The position numbers and the translations under genes were made by a program. DNA of 64,000 nucleotides from Planococcus citri (lineage: Eukaryota > Arthropoda > Insecta > Hemiptera > Pseudococcidae), in NCBI RefSeq assembly GCF_950023065.1, contig NC_088678.1:63518460-63582459 (forward strand). Reading direction: 5' to 3'. A model generated the notes under the pieces. That model made no database searches, was not told where the DNA came from, and saw only the letters and a list, made by a program, of their open reading frames with translations. Positions 13,751 through 25,713 of this stretch are shown here, in pieces (position 1 is the stretch's first letter; every line of letters starts with the position of its first letter).

Positions 13751-14252
13751 ATGGACGAAGAAACGATCGTTGTATTGGCTATCCAATTATTCGCCTTATC
13801 ATGCATCGCAGCAGCCCTCGTCGTGTACCTGGTCTGCAAGGTGAATCGTCGCAAACACACTTACGATTCGGAATTCCCTACCCTTAACGTGGGTACCGGA
13901 CGTTCGGTGCTGATCACCTGTTGCGAAACCATCTTCGGCATCCAGTTAGCTCTGCATTTGACTTCGCTCGGATTCAGAGTTTTTGCCGGAGTTAAGCCGG
14001 CTCAAGGGCATGAAGATCGGAATGAAGATGACGACGATACCAAATCGTCCGAAGCTGTTAAGATCCTTAAGGCGAAATTGAAACAAAGAGAAGCCCTGTC
14101 TACCGCTTTGATCGGCGTTGATGGAGAAGAATATGTTATTCAGACGTCTAATTTTGGAAGTTTAATAACCGTACCGTTAGATGTGACCAGGGAGGATTCA
14201 TTACACGAGGCTATGGATAATATAAGAAGACATCTACCTGCCGGCGAAGATG
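13751..14252 (+). CDS. SDR-like protein, coding exon 1 (membrane anchor and Rossmann N-half)
   Basis: This exon encodes residues 1-167 plus the first base of codon 168. The ATG at 13751 follows CTCGAACC and is the first Met after the acceptor at 13724. Residues about 6-29 form one hydrophobic segment followed by basic NRRK, suggesting an N-terminal membrane anchor. Residues 52-79 (starting SVLIT, ending GFRVFAG) match the first beta strand, cofactor loop and second strand of SDRs such as retinol dehydrogenases. However, the TGxxxGxG loop reads TCCETIFG (56-63), so two of the three glycines are replaced. An acidic stretch (EDRNEDDDD) and a helix follow, then PLDVT (about 141-145), the usual SDR acidic D before the adenine pocket. 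The donor is GTGAGT at 14253. Read without splicing, the frame stops at 14275. Confidence 0.88.
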
Positions 14253-14599
14253 GTGAGTTTTTTCATTTTGCTTGAACATATTCTATTACCTGCATAATGA
14301 TGAGTAAATATGTAGTAGCTACCTATCGATGACCATTAGAATTTTTACAACTTACTTCGTCATGTTGTAGTAATTATTACGTGCTCGAGAGTGTCTAATG
14401 TAATATTCTGGTTCATTGATGAAAACGTCACGCGAATATTGCGGGAAATTATGAGCTTTGCAATATTATAATTGGATTTTTCCATTAAAATTTTCCAGGA
14501 ATTAGAATTATTTACCTATCTATATACTTACCTACAAAAAAATTTCATGGGTAAATTGATGCATCGATCAGAAATGAAAAAATAGAGAATAAAGGCTTG

Positions 14600-15400
14600 G
14601 GAAATTTCATTTGCGAATGATTCATGATAGAAGCATCATCTTACAAATGAATCGTTCGCGGTTCGCGAACTGATTTATGATGAATGAATCAGGATCAAGT
14701 CAACCATATGAAAAATAAACATTCGTCCGAACTTGTTCGGGAAAAATTGAATCATTGAGAAAGTATCCATGTAGGCGTTCGCGAATGATTTATAAACAGA
14801 AAATCATTCTGTAAGTGAATCGTTCGCGAACTGATGATTTTCCCCCAAAAAATCGTCAAATTGAAAAATATAGGTATTTTTGAGATTATTTGAAAAAATT
14901 GAAGCTCATCAGTCACCTATCGCGTAGGTTGTTCGCGAACGATTCACTATGGAGAATGATTCTTTAGATGAATCGTCTATGAACGAATTCCCATTGATTC
15001 GATCTGGCAGTTACATAGTCATAGTGAGTAGATTTATAATATTGGGTTGAAACATGAAAATACAAATTTTTTCACTTTTGATTATCGTTCACGAATGATT
15101 CAAAACAAAAGAATCATTTCACGAATGAATCGTTCAAGAACTGATTTTCCCAAAAATATCATCAAATTGAAAATATTTTCAAGATTACTTGAAAAAATTG
15201 AAGCCCATCAATTATCTCGCATAATTCGTTCGCGAACGATTCACTACGGAGAATGATTCTTTAGATGAATCGTCTGTGAACGAATTCCTATTGATTCGTT
15301 CCAACAGTCCTTTGATTATCGTTCACGAATGATTCAAAATGAAAGAATCGTTTCCCAAATAAAACGTTCGAGAACTATATTATTTCCTAGCCTGTATTTT
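14600..15400. repeat. Cluster of palindromic TTCGCGAA/GAATGATTC units
   Basis: At least four units (near 14609, 14772, 15077 and 15313) each carry CGAATGATTCA, a short loop, and GAATCGTTCGCGAA or a close variant, so each can form a hairpin. Two intervening pieces, near 14951 and 15249, share GGAGAATGATTCTTTAGATG about 298 bp apart. No coding potential was seen. The repeated palindromic 8-10-mer could be a protein binding site, a satellite seed or a remnant of a foldback transposon; the sequence does not decide between these. Confidence 0.75.
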
Positions 15401-15484
15401 TTAAAAATTTCAATAAAATAGTGAGTTTGTGGCAAGGCGTTCCGCGTTCGTGAGTGATTCTTGACAAGAGAATGATTCACCATT

Positions 15485-16115
15485 ACTTATTGGATATATT
15501 TTATAATTTTTTGATAATTTTGCTTTTTTTGGTAAATTTTTGGTGATTTTGATAAATTATGGGTGATTGGTAATTATGTAAATATCATTGGTAATTTACT
15601 GATAATTTTGGTAAACATTTGGTATTTTAGCAAAGATTCTAGCAAACTCCTGGTAATTTCCTGGTAAATTCAGTAAATTACTGGTAACTTTAGTACATTT
15701 ACTGGTAATTTTTTGGTAAATTACTGGTAATTTTTTGGTAAATTACTGGTAATTTTTTGGTAAATTACTGGTAATTTTTTGGTAAATTACTGGTAATTTT
15801 TTGGTAAATTACTGGTAATTTTTTGGTAAATTACTGGTAATTTTTTGGTAAATTACTGGTAATTTTTTGGTAAATTACTGGTAATTTTTTGGTAAATTAC
15901 TGGTAATTTTTTTAGTAAATTACTGGTAATTTTTTTGGTAAATTACTGGTAATTTTTTGGTAAATTACTGGCAATTTTTCGGTAAATCACTGGTAATTTT
16001 TTTGGTAAATTACTGGTAATTTTTTGGTAAATTACTGGCAATTTTTTGGTAAATCACTGGTAATTTTTTTGGTAAATTACTGGCAATTTTTTGGTAAATT
16101 ACTAGTAATTTTGAC
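15485..16115. repeat. 22-bp minisatellite, left arm of a long inverted pair
   Basis: About twenty copies of a 22-bp unit (GGTAATTTTTTGGTAAATTACT permuted) run from about 15690 to 16110. They are preceded by single-copy sequence (TGGATATATTTTATAATT at about 15489, then GGGTGATTGGTAATTATGTA at about 15559). Both the unit and its flank recur in reverse complement at 19150-20125. A few units carry one-base changes (GGCAATTTTT, TTTAGTAAA). Confidence 0.92.
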
Positions 16116-19100
16116 AACTTTTTGGTAATTTAGTTGAATTTTTGATAATTTTAGTATTTATGAAATTCTCGACACTTGAAGGTACTTTTGGCAAAATTTG
16201 AGAAGGATGGACGTTCAAAAGTTGCATTTTTTTGTAATTTTGACCATGTTTAAAGTAATTTGAACGAGAAGGAGAGGAGAAGAAGTTGAAATAGATCGAA
16301 AAAAATTATCAAACTCAAAACCGTAAAATCAATAACAATCGATACCTATGTTCTTCATCTTACTTTTTTTTCTGTTTTGAATTTTTGATTAAAATTCAGG
16401 GTTCTTGTGTCTTTGAGCTATGCCAGAATCCTCAGATGATGGATTTTAAATTTTGAACTCACCAAGCATGTAAAGTTGAACATTGACGAGCTCTTTGGAA
16501 TTTAAATTTTGGTTTTAATATCAAATCTCACAACTATGTTCAACTACCTACTCTGTTTATTTGCTCAAAATTCAACTAGTTTCCAGGCACGGACCCTAAA
16601 ATTTGATAGTTTCGCAGTCAATATTGCAAATATTGCAATTGCATCAAAAAATACGAGTCTAACCACCTCTCCATCCTCTCCACAACACTTGGAAGCTTTC
16701 AAGACGAAAATGATGATCATTTCACTATACCAAAGAATAAGGCAACTCGTAAGTAAAATAAATTTGAACACCCATCAAATTTGATCTCATATTTAATCCA
16801 TAACAGGTCCACATAAAAATGACATTTCCACCCCTCTCGCTTTATTTTCTCCTCAGAACTCGAACCCATGGCACAATAGCCCTTGTTTTCCTTCGTCGGT
16901 GACAGGAAAATCTGGCTAATAATCATAATACTCGTATTCAAATGGAGGAGAACTCGCTCGAGCGTAAAATAAGCCACTGTAACTGTTTCCCATTTCCTTT
17001 TCATTGATAACATAAAATTTACTACTCGTAAGTCTCTTCTCTTCTGCGTATCTCGCGGGCTTGACGATCTGGCACATACAAAACCAATGCTATTAATTTC
17101 TAACTGGTTTTTTTTTCAAAGCGCTTCTGCCTTTTCAACCAGCAGTTGAATTTTCTCTTCTATAATGTACAGTTACATAGGAACGATTAACGCACCTCGT
17201 CGTATGCTATAGCGATAGGTGCTTTGAAATATGTAATTTTTCTATGCTTGGATTAACATACCTATTACTTTTTTTCTATTTCTTTTATCATCGTATATAC
17301 ATATGGTACCACCTATAGCCTACCTACGTGTACTATATACTTTCAAATTATAGTATAGGCATGTATGTGCAATGTGACATATATGAAATATGAAATATGG
17401 CGCAAAACAAACGCAAACGTAAACAAATATTCCTTATGTATCGAATAGACAGGACAGAGACTTTCATTTATGCGTTTCCGAATATGCCTACCTACGCGTT
17501 AATTGGGTTATCATAAAGCTAAGTATTATTTGTTCGAAAGCGCACACGTGTGTGCCGGACTTAATAATAAGTAGGTGACATTGATGACAGAATACCTAAG
17601 CGAAAAAGTTGGCTATTCAATACTCTAGGTACTTCTTACTTTTATACCTACGTTTAATAGGCGTATCTAACTAAATACGCACAAGAATTTATAACTCCCC
17701 CGGAGGTGTGCTCTGTACTTACCTACACTGCGAGTGTGACTATGCAGTGTACCTCTACAGTATAAGATGACATCTCACAGCGAGAGATCGTCAAATTGTA
17801 CCCAGCGGCTATTCATGGGTTTTAATCGATAAGGAGAAAATAACCATAGAATGAGAGAAACTAGTGCAGATCGATATCTTAGTTATCACGAATAAAGATG
17901 CACTGGAATTCTATACCTATGAGTATACCTATGAGAGTATCATTTCTTTTTTGCGATATTGTGATGCATATGTGTGTGTCGTCGCATCGTGCTTAGTTAC
18001 ATAATTGAGATCAGGATCACGATTTGATGTAGGTAGGAATTTCTATTTGTATGCAACTGTACGTATGAACAGAGCTTTAACGAGCATGAACTAAACCACT
18101 TCGTAAACGGAAAAGGTCAAAATGTCTACTGATCTATGACTTTGTTGTGAATGGAATAGGTAGGGTTGATTGAACTTTTTTTCGTCATTGTTCGTTTTGA
18201 TCGATTTCAATTGAAAGAGTTTAATTTTATTGAAAAGTGAGATAGGTTTTGTGAAAGGTTCAATGGCCCAAGGAGTGTAAGAAAATAGGTACCTACCTAC
18301 CAATTTCTCGAGTTGAACATTTAGTTAAAATTGACGGAAGATGATTACAGTGGCCGAATATGTATTTCAGTGTGAAAATCCTGGAAAAGCGTGTTTTGTT
18401 GATACTGTTTGTAGGATAGGGGGAAAGGGGTGGTGGGTTGACGACTGATGACGATAGGGGAGGTACGTAGAAGAGGGTGGAATAAAAAATCTAAAAATTA
18501 TTCAAAAAGCTCAAGAAACGCAGAAAGTCATCGCAGATTGTGAAATCCATTTCTATCAAGTTTAAGGTGGCTAAGATTCTTTTGAAAATTTTTGTTCAAC
18601 AAGTCACATGTTTTTGAAAACATTTCAATTTTTTACATTATTTTAATCAATTTTTATGGTATTTAACAAGTAAAAAAAAGTAAGAAAATGACCCAAATTG
18701 CAAGAATCAGGAAATGGTTTGAAAAATTGTACTTATACCTAATCGTAAAATAACCAGTCAATTACAAATTAAAAATTCACTCAAACAATACAATAAAACT
18801 AGGATTACAAAAAAATTACCTAAATTCTATCAAGTTATCAGTAGATTATCAAAAATTTACCAAAATTACTTGTAAGTGTCAAGAATTTACGAGGTTATTG
18901 CGTTACTCGTGCGCATTTTTATTAGGGTCGAGTAGTTTTACTTTTTATTTCGTCGATCTTTTTTGTACAGAAGAGAGAAGAAATATGTTAAATTGTTTCA
19001 CTGCAGAGAACAGGGATTATATTTTGGTAAAAACTAAAATATTTTACTGATTCGTCATGGCAAAGCTATTTTACTGTTTTATTAATGTTAGCTTTTTGGG

Positions 19101-19149
19101 GTTAATTTCATAAATTTATCTACTAAAATTATCAGACATTCAACACCTG

Positions 19150-20125
19150 AATTACCTACCAAAAATGTGTCAAAATCTCCAGTAATTTACCAAAAAGTTA
19201 CCAGTAAGTTACTAAAAAATTACCAGTAATTTACCAAAAAATTACCAGTAATTTACCAAAAAATGACCAGTAATTTACCAAAAAATGACCAGTAATTTAC
19301 CAAAAAATGACCAGTAATTTACCAAAAAATTACCAGTAATTTACCAAAAAATTACCAGTAATTTACCAAAAAATTACCAGTAATTTACCAAAAAATTACC
19401 AGTAATTTACCAAAAAATTACCAGTAATTTACCAAAAAATTACCAGTAATTTACCAGAGAATTACCAGTAATTTACTAGAGAATTACCAGTAATTTACTA
19501 GAGAATTACCAGTAATTTACTAGAGAATTACCAGTAATTTACTAGAGAATTACCAGTAATTTACTAGAGAATTACCAGTAATTCACCAAAAAATAAAATT
19601 ACCAGTAATTCACCAAAAAATAAAATTACCAGTAATTTACTAAAAAAAAATTTGTTATTTACCAGAAAAATACCAGTAAGTTACCATTAATTTATCAAAA
19701 TTACCAGTAATTCATCAAAATTACCAGTAATTTACCAAAGTAATTACCAGTAATTGTACCAAGAATTTGCCAGAATCATTAATTCTAATGCTAAAATACA
19801 AAATGTTTACCGAAATTACCAGTAAATTACCTATGATATTTACACAATTACCAATCAGGCAATCACCCAAATCCTTTTTTAGAAAATAATTATTGTGAAC
19901 TACTTAAATTTATTCGAGATATTAAGTACAATGATTTAATTTAAGATATATATTTACTGATATCAAGTCACTTATGTATCTAATACCTTGTGACTGTTTA
20001 AACAATATATTAAAAAAAAAAAAAAAAAAAAAATTATCAAAATCACCAAAAATTTGCTAAATTTGCCAAAAACTTACCAAAAAGCAAAATTATCAGAAAA
20101 TTATGAAATATATCCATTCCAACAG
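19150..20125. repeat. 22-bp minisatellite, right (inverted) arm
   Basis: The reverse complement of the 15.5-16.1 kb array: units of TTTACCAAAAAATTACCAGTAA, about 19180-19780. There are local sub-families: three consecutive units with ATGACCAG (about 19260-19320) and about six with TTTACTAGAGAATTACCAG (about 19450-19580). The non-repetitive flank is also mirrored (AAATACAAAATGTTTACC at about 19796, ACACAATTACCAATCA at about 19842, ATGAAATATATCCATT at about 20103). The two arms thus derive from one inverted duplication of array plus flank. Confidence 0.92.
19875..20033 (+). mobile_element. Small poly(A)-tailed insertion, retroposon-like
   Basis: Within the right arm the mirrored flank is interrupted by about 155 bp ending in a run of 20 or more A (about 20012-20032). 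The left arm has no counterpart: there GATTTTGATAAATTATGGGTGATTGG is continuous across the equivalent point (about 15545-15570), giving an internal empty site. The poly(A) end suggests LINE-mediated retroposition on this strand. No tRNA-like promoter box or coding frame could be recognised. A target-site duplication is not clear because the flanks are A/T-rich. Confidence 0.5.
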
Positions 20126-22878
20126 GTAAGTTACCGAAAATTTACCCAAATTATCAGGCAAGTTATCTGAATTTCCAGTAAATTATCAAAAATTTACCTA
20201 AAATATATCAGCGAATTGAATTACCAGAATTTACATAAATTACCAATTACCAGAAATTGTCAGCAAAATTTTTACCAGAAACTTACCCAATTCATCTACT
20301 TCCTTACAGAAAAATTATCAAAAAAATTACCAAATTAAAAATTGAAATAGCAAGACTGAAGAAGAGGACTGAGGGAAAGAAGATTTTTCTACCAAGAAAA
20401 CAGACTCCTCCTTCCGAAATTTGTTCAAACCACATACGTATGGCTAATTAAGTAGCTGAAAAAATCCTGAAGGAAGATCGGAGGTCAAAACTTGAGAAAA
20501 TCTGGGAAAATTTCAGTCTCCCCCCCCCTCCTACTTCACGACACATCACTTCGTCACGCCTCTGATGTCAGAAATTTAATTTGAAATTTCAAAAAATTAC
20601 GAAGATCAAGAATGAAGTTGACCCCCGCCCCCCCCCCCAAATAAAAAAGTACAGAATATAAGAATCTCAAATTTTCAAAAATATTTCGAAGTCAATCTCT
20701 TTCCCGAGAGATTATTTGACCAGCTACACCTGTTCCATCTATGATAAATAAATGAAAATAATTTGTGCACTTGTAAGCTGAAAAAATCTCTTCTTCCTCT
20801 TCCAGCTTCTCCAGCAAGGCTCCACAAGCAAATTCCGCTAAAAAATCTCTGGACCTTGATTTTTTTGACATGATTTGAGTTTATGAGAAAAAATAATACT
20901 TATTGGTAAAATATTGTTAACATGTTGAGGACCTACATTGGTGCTGCCATTTACTGGAAATGGTTTAAAAGTAAATTTGGAATAACTGATTTTTAGTTCA
21001 ATTTTGGCTCATTATCAGTCGACTGAAATTTTCTGAGCACGAATGAGCCTAGCTGCTCTGCTCAAGTGCTATCCCTTTCGCCCAGTCCCACTGACCACTG
21101 ACTGCTGTACGATTATAAATGGAAGAATTTTGTAATTTAAAATTTATTTTATATAGATATCTGCTTATTTCAGAGAAAATTTCTCCACAACTATCTCATT
21201 CAAGTGACTAGTTGCACTCGTGAAATTATTATGACATACCTATCTTATACCTACCTACCCATAGTCGCTGGTTAAACTTCCGCAGTAGGTAAAACATAAA
21301 CCAGAAGTTGAGTTCTGGCCATTCCAATATTGGCAAGAGACAACACGGTACTGTCAACACTGTACAGATCACGAGCCATTAATACGATTCACGTCGACCA
21401 GATCTTATGCATTCTACTTGGATCATGATCCAAGATACCAAGAACCATTCTGCATTGTATACGTAGTACATATAGGAAAATTCCACCTCATCAGCAATCC
21501 ACATCCACATACCACGAACCTGAACCTGTTCCAACAAAGTGCCAAGTTGTAAATCCATCTGACACTAAAAACATTTATAGGTATTAGGTACTGGGTAGGT
21601 ATAGGTAAAGAACCGTTGTAAAAATCTTTTACGAAACGACCGCTATCGGCTTATAACTATAAGTACATACATCGTTTAGAAATCATTAGAACATGTTAAC
21701 ACACCTTATAGCAATTAGAACACTTCCCATCATAATAAGTGAGGTACCTCTACCTCAAAAAGCAAAAGCAGCTCGCAGAGATCTAACACCTGGTAATACA
21801 CGAGTTCATTTATGCAACAATTTGACCGGTTAATTATCTCTTAAGACTTGAAAGATGGAGGAAAAAATTTGTGAAACGTTCGATAATACTAGTTGAATAG
21901 ATCGTAGAGCTCGAGCCAAGCAGGCGATTGTTGACCAACAATACTCTCTCACGAGAGCAATAAATAGAATAGGTACTGTACAGAGTAGTGTAACTCATAC
22001 CTATGCATAGGGAATAGGGATACCGGCGTAATTATGTAAATTACGATATACCTACGACAAAATGCTGTCAAAAGAACTTACGCTATGTAGATTAAGGTGT
22101 AGACTATACGAAGACTAACAATTTTCTAATACGTCCTTCGTTAGGTTATTGCCTCGTTCGTAGATGACTCTGGTGAAAAAATTTCTATTCTAGCGTTTGA
22201 TGATTTGATACAGCGAGACCGAATAAGGGAATACGACACAACAATCGGACTAATTTGCCGGGTAATTGCAGTTACGAAGATACAACGTTGCTAATCTGTT
22301 TACATGGAAACCGGTTTCGTAATCCGATAAAATGTATTAATGATGTGTTAATTGTTATTGCTCGTACGTCGATCATTAATCAACATCGAATGGTTTTTGA
22401 AATGAAATGATCGTACAAGAATGTTGTATCTTTGTTGTGGTCTGAATCATTTTGATTTTTTATGATCTTAGATCTGCACAAGCCGAATGAACATAAGGTA
22501 TAGGTACCTAACTCACAATACAATTCCAGTCACGAGACTATGCGCAGGAGTGGTGGAGAAGAAATAGGTGCTTGGGTTGGAATAAAAAATAGCAATAATT
22601 GGTACCCGCTTGATTGTCTTTCGAGTCACGTCCACTGCGCCTTGTAACCATTTTCCTGCGGATAAATCCTTGAAATTTTCGAGTACTTTTTTCCGTCGAG
22701 AGAATTATGATGTCATTTTTAATTAACGCGTAGAAGAAACTTCGACTTCGAATGTATTTTTTTTTTGTTTTGTGGAATTTCTCGTCGTTGGTATGTAGAT
22801 GATGATTTCCGGCCAATGCATACCTACCTAGTTTTCAATACCTACTTGAAAGTTCATCGAGTGAAAATAGCTCGAAAG

Positions 22879-25713
22879 CCCCCCTCCCCCACCAACCTGA
22901 TTCTCTGGAACCCATTTTTTCTCAAAGTGGACATCCTCAAGAATATTTTAAAGCAAACTTGCCACAAAAAAGTTGGCCTTACTAACAAAATGATAGCCAT
23001 TTTGATTATCAGGTCAACCAAAATTACAGATTTTTTTTCTAACATGGGACTCGAATAAAAACTTTTGAACTAGTCAATGTTGGATCGAAAAAGGATGCAA
23101 AAATATATCACCAGCCAAAATCTCAGGTCTTAAAGTGCATTTTTCAGTTACAAGTGAATTTTTAAAAATCAAAATTGTGCCAAAAATGTGAAAAAAATCA
23201 AAATTTTACCAAATTGACGTAGAAAGCTAAAATTTGAAATGCATCCTGTTTTCGACTTGCGAAATCGATTCGGAACGGTTTTGAAGCGTTTTGAAAAGTT
23301 CTGGAGCCTTCGGTAGATTTTTGAAACTTGACATTTCCTCAAAATTTTACCAAATAAAGTTGAAAAGCCAAAATTCACTCTGAATTTCAGATTTTAAAAC
23401 GCTATTGAGTCGACTGAAAGTGGTTTCAAGTAATTTTGGAGCCTCCAGTGACTTTTTGGAAATTTCTAGAGCTTCCGACGGATTTCCAAAATTTGGATAT
23501 ATCACGAAATACCAAATGAAAAATGAAAGCCGAAATTTACTCTGCATTCTGATTTCAAAATCAAAACGCTAGGTACCTACCTATTATGCTGACTGCAGGC
23601 GATTCCAAAAGTCGTTTTAGAGCCTCTAGCGATTTTTTGAAAATTCCTATAAAGCCTCCAGCAGATTTTTGAAACTTGAAATTTCAAAAAAAGAATTACC
23701 AAATGAAGTTGGAAAGTCGAAATTTACTTTGCACTCCGACGCTATTTAGTCGACTTCAAATGGTTTCAAGTCGTTTTGAAGCCTCCAGTAATTTTTTTGA
23801 AATTCCAGAAGCGTTTTTAAAAAAAGTTTGCGAACTTGATTTTTAAAAGAGAAAATGAAATCGTCATTTCTGAGAATAAAAAGCACACTTTTGAAAATAA
23901 TGAATAATAAATCTAAACTTCATTTTTTAAACGAAAATGAAACCTTTACTTCGTTTTTGAAGAGAAAATTCAAACTTAATTTTGCAGCAAAAAATACACA
24001 AAATCTTCATTTTTAAAGGAAAAATTGGAACTTCATGGAACAAAATCTTTTGAACATGGTTTTTGAAAAAAAAATTTCTTATGAGAATTTTTCTCCAAAA
24101 AAGAACTTTTCAACAAGAAAAAAATCTCTCGTCTCTCTCCAAAAATTGTTTGTCGCGAAACAAAAGTTGACTTGACCTTATGTTTAAAAATGTAAGTTTT
24201 CATAGTTGAAAAAAAAACATTGTAAAACTTTTTTTAGAAGCTTCTCCAGTAATATTTTTTGAGAAAATGAAATTATAATTTGTTAGGGCGGGGGGGGGGA
24301 CTTCTCTACGGAGAAAAACTTGTTGAAAAATTCGGTTTTGTAAACAACTCATTCTCGATTTGAAAATTTTTGAAAAAAATACACTTGCTTTGGAGAAAAG
24401 AGAGTGCGTGAAAAGTTTTTAAGAGGTCTTTATTTTTCGGATTTCCAAAAAGTCGCTGGAAGCTCCAATACGTGACTTGAAATCACCAACAGTCCACTTA
24501 ATAGGGTGTTAAAATTGGAGTTCAGAGTGAACTTCGGCTTTCCGACTTCATTTAGTTGAATTTAATGACAATTTCAAGTTTCAAAAATCTACTGGAGGCT
24601 CCAAGAATTTAAAAAAAATTCGCTGAAAGCTCCAAATGACATAATAGCGTTTTAAAATGAAAAATGCAGAGTAAATTATCTTTATTTGGTAGAATTTTAA
24701 GGAAATTCCAGGTTTCAAAAATCTGCAGGAGGCTCCAGGAATTTGAAAAAATTTGCTGGAGGCTCCAAAACGGCATTATAGCGTTTTGAAATCAGAAATG
24801 CTGAGTAAATCATATTTTTTTGGTAGAATTTTAGGGAAATACCAGGTTTCAAAAATTTACTGGAGCCTCCAGGAATATAAAAAAAAATCGCTGGAGGCTC
24901 CAAAACGACATAATAGCGTTTTGAAATAAAAAATGCAGAGTAAATTATCATTATTAGGTAGAATTTTAAGGAAATTCCAGGTTTCAAAAGTCTGCTGGAG
25001 GCTCCAGGAATTTAAAAAAAATTGCTGGAGGCTCCAAAACGGCATAATAGCGTTTTGAAATCAGAAATGCACAGTAAATTATCTTTATTTGGTAAAATTT
25101 TAAGGAAATTCCAGGTTTCAAAAATCTACTGGAGGCTCCAGGAATTTTTAAAAAATCTGCTGGAGGCTCCAGGAATTTTAAAAAAATCTGCTGGAGGCTC
25201 CAAAACGGCATAATAGCGGTTGAAATCAGAAATGCTGAGTAAATCATATTTTTTTGGTAGAATTTTAGGGAAATTTCAAGTTTTAAAAATCTGCTGGAGG
25301 CTTCAGAACTCCTGAAATGGTTCAAAAACCGTTTCGAATCAATTTGGTGGATCGAAAATAGGACGCATCCAAAATTTCAGCTTTCTACATCAATTTAGGT
25401 GAAATTTTGATTTTTTTCACATATTTTTTGGCCCAAATTTGATTTTTAAAAATTCACCTGAAAACGTTAGAAAAAAATCTGTGATTTTGGTTGACCTCAT
25501 AATCAAAATGGCCGCCATTTTATTAGTAAGGCCAACTTTTTTTGGCAAGTTCACTTTAAAATAAAAAAATCTGTGATGTTGATTGATCTCATAATCAAAA
25601 TGGCCGCCATTTTATTAGTAAGGCCAACTTTTTTTTTGGTAAGTTTGCTTTAAAATATTTCTTAAGATTCCCACTTTAAGAAAAAAATGGGTTCCAGAAG
25701 ATGAGGGGGGGGG
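22879..25713. mobile_element. Foldback element A (about 2.8 kb, non-autonomous)
   Basis: The left end (C-run, then GATTCTCTGGAACCCATTTT, GTGGACATCCTCAAGA, GTTGGCCTTACTAACAAAAT) is mirrored at the right end (GTAAGGCCAACTTTTT, CCCACTTTAAG, ATGGGTTCCAGA, G-run to about 25713). A short piece (ATTTTATTAGTAAGGCCAAC) is duplicated in tandem at the right (about 25520 and 25610). Inside, modules with GAGCCTCCAG occupy 23270-23830, and their reverse complement GCTGGAGGCTCC is repeated at 24450-25310 in units of about 120-150 bp. No transposase frame was found. The family recurs at 38352-42502 and from 54259. Confidence 0.8.

Noticed and set aside
14253..14275. Reading coding exon 1 straight to the stop at 14275 as a 174-residue protein
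   Set aside because: A GTGAGT donor at 14253 and a phase-compatible exon at 49694 continue the SDR fold exactly where it breaks off.
19180..19780. Regular short repeats resembling a CRISPR array
   Set aside because: Units are contiguous 22-mers without unique spacers, the host is eukaryotic, and an inverted copy of the array exists at 15.7-16.1 kb; it is a minisatellite.
22980..25640. A protein-coding gene within foldback element A
   Set aside because: The open frames are 60-113 codons, made of the repeated GGAGGCTCC module and present on both strands; no transposase motif.
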